Shown: positions 17,541 to 22,886 of the stretch, in pieces
How the letters are laid out: the number at the start of each line of letters is the position of its first letter
Numbering within the stretch: position 1 is the stretch's first letter
Source of the DNA: Gymnopus androsaceus JB14
Lineage: Eukaryota > Basidiomycota > Agaricomycetes > Agaricales > Omphalotaceae
Assembly: GCA_009733575.1 (NCBI GenBank)
Contig: ML769834.1
Span: forward strand, 15,218 to 38,103
Direction of reading: 5' to 3'
DNA: 22,886 nucleotides
Notes under the pieces: generated by a model
The model's input: the letters and a program-made list of their open reading frames with translations, nothing else
What the model was told of the DNA's origin: nothing
Databases searched by the model: none
Translations under genes and position numbers: made by a program

Positions 17541-20079
17541 TGTTTGAAGACGGGGAGCAATTGACCGTCGTGTGTACTAAAATCATGGCGTGACCTGGCG
17601 CTGCGGCCAAGTCTGAAGGGACATCATGGATATTAACTGGATATTTTTAATTGATTTTTTGCAAGTGTGATTCTGTGTAGGACACGGTATACGACGGTGG
17701 CCGAAGCTCGGATTTCGGTAGAATTGCGAACGGAGAAGATTGTACCATGACGTCTCCGATATTCTCATGTCCAACTGCAAACCATTGTCGGGGTCCGATG
17801 CAGAGGGATAAGGAAAAAAATGCCGACAAGAGAAACGATTTCAAGTCTTCAAGGTTGGCCGATTTGAGGCCTGTGTCATTTTCCTTCCAACTTCCGTCCT
17901 CCCTTGCTTCCATCAGCTTTCAGCTCCAAAGGTGTAATTGGCAGTGAAACGCCGATACTGCACGTTCATACGTCTATAGAGGATAACAAGGATCTAGAGG
18001 CCTAAATTCGTCAGCCTCCTAGCAGCTGTTTCAACTATCGGAGGCGCAGGCCGACTTGCCATCGAAAAATGTAATCTTATACGGTATATTTACCCCGCAT
18101 TAAACCTGCTCCCCACTTTGGATTTTTTCCTGAATCCATGCTCTCGAGTACGGCAGTACTGTAGATTTATGAATATGTAGTACTAGAAGAGTAAGTCCGA
18201 ATGTGACCGTCAAGCATGTTCCCTCGACTTTTTCAATTCGCACAATGTCTTCCAGGTGATCTGCAGCTATAAATTCAAGGATCATACTACTGTGGCAGTT
18301 AGCAGTTGCGGACATCGGACGACCCTTGTACCGAAGGAGAGGTTGCATCCTACCCAAGAAATTGTACAGCATACTTACTTTGCCTCCACGGCACCCTTCA
18401 AACAGGCTTATGCGCAGATGGATTGGTTTTTATTTAATCGTCTTGTACGTGACCACAGAGCACCTTTAATGCAATCATTACCCATTACCTGCTTTCCAGA
18501 CAGACGATTGCAACTTCCCTGTTGGACATGCGCCGTGGTTACTGAGCCATGTCGTATAAAAGTCTTCCGCTTACTTTCCAGTGGTTTTATGTGGTCTCGC
18601 GGCGTCCAAGAGTCGTTTACACGAGTTGGATATACCAAAATGCGGAGGGAATAGTGAAAAGGTGTTTATGGGCGGAGCGAAGGAGGAGGAGGGGAGGGGA
18701 GGTGCGGGAGCAAAGGAGGGGAATTACCGCCGCAATATGGAGGTGCGGAAGGGTAGTATATAGAGGAGGGAGGGGAATGGAAGGGAAGAATTCAAGAAAC
18801 GGACGGTTAGAACAAGAGATAAGAGGTGAAAAGACAGAACATCCATGTGCCCCAAAATGAACGACGGCATGACAGCGTTCCGATCTAGAGGAGTTGAGTC
18901 TGATTACAGAGGTTTCGAAGAGGCATTCATCAGAGGTAGGTCGGTTATCCAAGTTGCTCCTCCAGCTAAAAGCCAAGAATCGAGTTGATTTTAGCAACCC
19001 AAAGTCGTAACATCGGAAGGTTTGAAGGTAATTAGCGGCGAGAAAAATAGTTCTGCGTAAGTGCTGGTGCCTGAGCCTCTGTTGACTGAGATTTAGTTGA
19101 CGTTGTCGAAGAAGGCGTCGTATCGAAAAAAACTTGGCGCATTCGCTGCTTTTTCGACTTGAATGCGGTGCTTTATGGCTAGCGCCTTGCCTCGGCAGCC
19201 AACGCAAACACTGAGTACGGTCAATGGAATATCGTAGAAGTTTAAGAGATGAGCATCGTGGTGCAAGCAAGAGAACTTGAACGGAGACGGGCGCTTATCA
19301 ATGACAATCATCTTCCGCATTTCCGACCCTGATTTCCGACACCTGCAGCAAGAGTAACATTCAAACACGGACAGTGGACAAGCGAAGCCGAAAAGAAGAT
19401 TCTACATTTACAGTACCTGTTCTAACAGGATTACTTCGAGAAAAGCAACATAACAATATCGGGACTGGCTCGAAGTAGCGCCGCCAACGCCAAGCGTGCA
19501 GAATTGGGTTGTATGAAGAGTTTTATAAATGATAACCACGAAAACAATCGGCAGGCATGCGTACTTTCTGCTCTTTCTTTTGCTCGAACAATTGTTGTCT
19601 GAACGGTTTCTTTCCTTTCGACTTTGACTCTGACTCCGGAAACCTCCAATTTCGTGGCTTTCCTTGATTTTCCTCCCTCGTTCGAAACGATTCCACTCGA
19701 TTCAACTGAATGGTTATGGTATGGTTCGCCACTTGAGCGCATCAGTATCAGCCTCCAGGTAATGAGTCTTCCTGCTCACTCATTTTTCTTTTATCTAACC
19801 ACGCCATCTCTCGCCGACTTTCCATAATCTTTCTCCCGCAATTACTGTCGACGTCGTTCCCCTACACTACATAATCCATCATTAACATTCTCCTTCCCGA
19901 GTCCTTCCTCTCCCGTGCTTCCGCCTACGTCCGGACTCTGCATACTCAAATATTCAACACAATGAAAGCGAGTCGAAGCGGGAGCCTGGAGGTATGATAT
20001 GTACTGTTGGAACATACAGTACACATACTGCAAAAAATTCTGACTACACATTCTCTACGTAAAAATTCTTGCTTCAAGA
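17541..20079. other. Gene-poor stretch; purine tract and one repeat copy
   Basis: I find no gene that I can support. The minus-strand frame at 18617-19270 (217 codons) is Arg/Leu/Ser-rich without motifs and overlaps a purine tract, so it is probably composition. A minus-strand frame at 18100-18372 has a more natural composition (for example LEFIAADHLEDIVRIEKVEG) and might be an exon of an unrecognised gene. 18680-18840 is a strongly purine-rich tract on the plus strand. 19567-19735 is one copy of a repeat found again at 20730-20856. Confidence 0.35.
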
Positions 20080-20186
20080 TCCTTCTTAGCTCAGTTGGTA
20101 GAGCGCGTCACTAGTATCATACTGAATCAGAACTTGGTATAAATAGTGCTATGACGAGGTCAGTCGTTCAAGTTGGCTAGAAGGAA
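20080..20186 (+). tRNA. tRNA-Thr (anticodon AGT) with a 34-nt intron
   Basis: The acceptor stem TCCTTCT pairs fully with AGAAGGA (20179-20185), and the discriminator is A (20186). The D arm is GCTC-AGTTGGTA-GAGC and contains a perfect A box (TAGCTCAGTTGG). The anticodon stem CGTCA pairs with TGACG. The loop C-T-AGT-A is cut after position 37 by an intron at 20117-20150, the standard site in nuclear tRNAs; ATACT within the intron can pair with the anticodon region. The variable loop has 5 nt. The T stem AGTCG/TGGCT includes two G-T pairs and the loop is TTCAAGT. The B box is slightly off consensus. It looks functional. Confidence 0.88.
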
Positions 20187-20207
20187 TGTACGTGATCAAG
20201 GTTGGAA

Positions 20208-20213
20208 TTTTTT
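20208..20213 (+). terminator. RNA polymerase III terminator of the tRNA gene
   Basis: A run of six T lies 22 bp after the discriminator base, the expected Pol III stop signal. Confidence 0.75.
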
Positions 20214-21814
20214 CCCCTCCTGTTTTCACCCTGAACTCAATGAGACTCTTTACCCTCTCTTCTTGCTGCGCTGAGTTTGTTATACTACATTCTCCTGTTT
20301 ACTCTATGTACTTGATTAATTTCAATTATATATCTAGCTCAATTCTCTAACAAGTAAAGTGAAATTTCAGGTACGTCTTGTATTCTGTATTATCTCTTGT
20401 ATTATCCTTGTATACCTATATGGGCCCAGGCCACAAGTTGTTCGGAAGGAATCATGCGTATGGGTGCCACGGTGGTATCGATGTGTGTCGCAAGTTACAC
20501 TGTGAGGGTGGCGTAGTCAGGAATCGGGAATCGGGACTGGTAGTGGGTATTTCTGAAGTTGGCATTCAACAGAGACGGAGTTACAATTCTGGATACAAAG
20601 CTTGATTGAGTACAACGTGAGACTGGGAGAGGGGCTCACTGGATGGGAAGGCAAGGGAATGCAGTTTTCGGCAACAGGAGGGGAGGACCAGGGAAGACTC
20701 AAGAATGAAGTCGCCGTGATATTGCGGTGGTACTTTCTGCTCTTTCGCTCGGACGATTGTTGATTGAGTGACTAAGATTCCGTGGCTCTTCCTTCTTCCT
20801 TCGAAACGATTCTACTCGATTCGAATGATTCCTGAATGGCATGGGTCGCTACATCAGTGTAAATGCGGGCTTCTCCCGTCCTTTCGTAAAGCTCTTCGTT
20901 CAGCTTTTGTGTCTATCATTTGAAGGTTCATTTATCTGAACGTTATTGACTATACTGCTGTCGCTCGCAGGTCGAAAAGAGAATCCCATCTTGTTCAATC
21001 GAAGTTCTAAGGGAGTAGTTCTTTAAGGAGTTGTATTTTTATTTGAATGGAGAATCTACACTTACTTTCATAGTCTTCTCTGTAATTCCTAACTTATTAG
21101 TCGTAGTACCAGGTACAGTCTGTGTACAGAAGGAGCGCGGAAGAATTTTGCCGGTGAATTTTGCCGCGATCAAGGCGCTCCGGAATTTTAGACTCGGCCG
21201 TGGCGCACGTTGGGCGCACGAGTCGCTGTCTATCGCTGTTCTGCTCTTCCATGATCTGCTCAATGTTGCCTCAATGTATCCGTTTAAATCTGCTCCATGC
21301 GGTCCTTGCTAACTCAGTACTATTTCAGCAAAATTAAAGCTACTAGGATCAGTTTGGATTCAATCAACTTGAAAGGTGATCTCAGTTCGTATCATAATGT
21401 TTGCTAGTTTGCTGAACAAGAAAATCGTAGCGCATCTCTGATGCGAAAATCGTCTCCTCTCGATTACTGTCGTTTCATCTCCAGTTGGCCTGTGAGCGCG
21501 ACAGATGATCATTGTTTCATCGTTACAAAGTGACGATGCTCGTTGAACGTTGGCAACGAAATAACAAGGACGATCCCTTCAGTCCAAATTGGCCCTTCGC
21601 TCCCGCCTTTCCAACCTATTTGTACTTTTGACTGCGGCGAATAAGGCTCTTCGTGCTCTTGAAGCGTTGTCCCGGAAACGTCAAGTAATCCTTATACGGT
21701 CGATTCGCTTTATATTCCGTCTATACAATAATCACGTTGATGGTAACAAAGGTCAACCTTTTTTGGTCATATATCAATGTCAATGACCAGTGTCAGGCTC
21801 GGCGCAGAATACTT
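20214..21814. other. Intergenic DNA, no gene seen
   Basis: Apart from the second copy of the tRNA-flanking repeat (20730-20856), I see no supported gene. Open frames at 20378-20605, 21031-21312 and 21589-21786 lack motifs or gene structure. A small hairpin (CGCATCTCTGATGCG) lies near 21431. Confidence 0.4.
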
Positions 21815-21820
21815 TATAAA
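21815..21820 (+). promoter_or_regulatory. TATA box of the DUF6699-type gene
   Basis: TATAAA lies 35 bp upstream of the ATG at 21855. This is a short but common spacing for fungal genes with compact leaders. Confidence 0.6.
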
Positions 21821-21854
21821 CCGAACGTCGTTCACTTGAACTTTCCCAACCACA

Positions 21855-22581
21855 ATGCCCGCACTCACGAAGCGTGTACGATTCACCAGCATTAACGCCA
21901 TGTACTCACCTATTCCTTCAACTCCATACGCATTTACGACTTCAACTGCTACTTCCGTTTCGCAGTCTTCAGATGGCTCGAAACATTCGAAACGTCGGAG
22001 ACATTCCTCCACACTCACGACTCACCCACGACCTTTTCCTCTGGATGTTCCAGAACCCATCACGCGAATTCACTATCTGCTTGCTTTCCCATCTGCTGCT
22101 CCATATCAGCTCCCTCCACTGACGTACGACCTTTGCGTACATCCCTCCGTCATCGAATCCTATGTCTCGTCTGACGTTCTGGCAGAGTCCTGCTACAGAT
22201 CCGCCAGTGTCGTCGCTGACCATAACATGCCCTTATCTACACTGGGAATTCCCCATCACCCCAATGACCTTGGCTTCTCGCAAAGGTCCTTATGTCTCCG
22301 TCCGCGACGTTATACATGCTCTTTATCGTGGTCTACGCATGGCCGTCCATCCACTAGAGTATGAAGCGCTTCCTTCAGTGGAAACTATCACCAACGTCAA
22401 CGAAGCTTACTTTTCACGATGTAATAGCATCGTGAAGAAAAAAGCACGTCAGGAAGAGCAGGCTAAAGGCGTAAAGAGGGTGGATTTCTTAATGGGCAGG
22501 AACCGGTTCCTGGGACTGTCGAAAAAGTCTAGTACTAGTCGGAAAGGTGGCTCGATGGTCTGGGAGCTCAATGTGTCATGA
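21855..22581 (+). pseudogene. DUF6699-type basidiomycete protein with a one-base frameshift
   Basis: The first frame starts MPALTKRVRFTSINAMYSPI and runs through a Ser/Thr/Arg-rich linker to IHYLLAFPSAAPYQLPPLTY and a Val-Leu-Ala-Glu motif. At 22188 sense jumps by one base into the frame SPATDPPVSSLTITCPYLHW, then VSVRDVIHALYRGLRMAVHP, GVKRVDFLMGRNRFLGLSKK and VWELNVS before TGA. The span of 727 nt is 3n+1, exactly one base too many; ignoring T22188 gives about 241 residues of normal family layout. The GVKRVDFL..RNRFLGL block and the WELN-type end are what I associate with DUF6699 proteins, which are abundant in Agaricomycetes and have no known function. With everything else intact, the shift may be a recent mutation or a sequencing error; no intron fits. 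Confidence 0.75.
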
Positions 22582-22604
22582 GCGGGAACCTGTGGCTTTC
22601 AAGT

Positions 22605-22630
22605 CACCACCACCACCACTACCACCACCA
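22605..22630. repeat. (ACC)n trinucleotide microsatellite
   Basis: About eight CAC/ACC units with one CACT interruption lie 24 bp after the stop of the DUF6699-type frame, in its presumed 3' untranslated region. Confidence 0.85.
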
Positions 22631-22886
22631 TTAATACCCTTTTACGTTTCGAGCTAGTCGAACGTCGAACGTCGAACCCTCGCCGAACCTTTCCTTTTCG
22701 GAATCTCCTTCCCGCACCTTGGCTCGGACATTCCTACTCGGTGACTTTTCTCGCCGCAATACATGACGCGAATTCACCAGCTCCCATCCCCTAACTTCTC
22801 GCCTCCGATTCCGATATCTTCTTCCCCCGCCGCTTTCGGTCCAACATCTGCTGTCTTATTGCTTTGCTATCATTATTTTGTTTTTG
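22631..22886. other. 3' flank, no gene seen
   Basis: This pyrimidine-rich sequence has a short CGAACGTCGAACGTCGAACC repeat (22660-22679). It may be the promoter or leader of a gene beyond the window; no start codon can be assigned. Confidence 0.4.

Larger units (their letters stand above)
19567..20856. repeat. Diverged direct repeat pair flanking the tRNA gene
   Basis: Copy 1 (about 19567-19735) and copy 2 (about 20730-20856) share GTACTTTCTGCTCTTTC, then CGATTGTTG-type and TTCGTGGCT/TTCCGTGGCT words, then TTCGAAACGATTC, ACTCGATTC and a shared AATGG motif. Copy 2 lacks several segments present in copy 1, so the pair is old and gapped. The copies are about 1.16 kb apart, in the same orientation, with the tRNA-Thr gene between them. 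They may be two insertions of one dispersed element or a duplicated promoter region. Confidence 0.6.

Noticed and set aside
18617..19270. 217-codon minus-strand frame
   Set aside because: Arg/Leu/Ser-rich with no motif, partly opposite the purine tract; no splice or promoter support.
19961..19990. ATG with a possible GTATGA splice donor (MKASRSGSLE)
   Set aside because: CT-rich upstream sequence hints at a gene start, but no following exon could be found before the tRNA gene.
1..22886. CRISPR arrays, bacterial operons or phage genes
   Set aside because: No regularly spaced repeats, no ribosome-binding sites and no prokaryotic gene packing; gene structures are fungal.

Overview
The window looks like nuclear DNA of a filamentous basidiomycete, probably an Agaricomycete. 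The evidence is introns of 52-64 bp with GT..AG ends, compact TATA-box promoters, a secreted KRE9/KNH1-like protein, a DUF6699-type protein (a family I know from Agaricomycetes), an intron-containing tRNA-Thr, and many TA-flanked terminal-inverted-repeat (TIR) elements. No bacterial operon structure is visible. Gene density is low: one apparently intact spliced gene (minus strand, 16869-17437), one gene broken by a single-base frameshift (21855-22581), one secreted-protein gene shattered by nested transposons (9073-15539) and one tRNA gene (20080-20186).

Layout. 1-1405 holds no recognisable gene. 1406-2207 is an extreme G-rich tract with runs of up to 20 G; it reads like a noisy version of the clean 21-bp minisatellite that follows at 2208-2354. 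2744-7262 is AT-rich and carries three non-autonomous TIR elements, each flanked by TA: 734 bp at 2744-3477, 1242 bp at 4712-5953 and a composite at 6384-7262. The core of the composite is related to the first element. 7263-9012 is mostly unexplained.

9073-15539 is the most striking part. The promoter, signal peptide, introns and stop of a secreted multi-domain protein can be followed across the whole span, but the exons are split by two transposon nests. Nest one (9839-12343) is an almost perfect palindrome of 63-bp arms. At its exact central TA it carries a 247-bp MITE and, immediately beside it and sharing one TA, a foldback element with arms of about 630 bp; the foldback element is itself interrupted by a 541-bp solo LTR with a 5-bp target duplication. 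Nest two (12638-14947) is a TIR element with a second TIR element (13902-14823) inside it, whose core looks like a captured promoter and a short secretory-type reading frame. Removing the elements restores continuous protein sequence at the first nest; the second leaves a small lesion.

16869-22886 is a more ordinary gene-containing region: the KRE9/KNH1-like secreted gene, the tRNA-Thr(AGT) gene lying between two diverged copies of a roughly 130-180 bp repeat, and the DUF6699-type gene near the right edge. I see no functional pathway linking these genes. The unifying theme is repeated insertion of TA-targeting elements, twice in the middle of pre-existing palindromes. No transposase gene is recognisable, so these elements presumably depend on enzymes encoded elsewhere.
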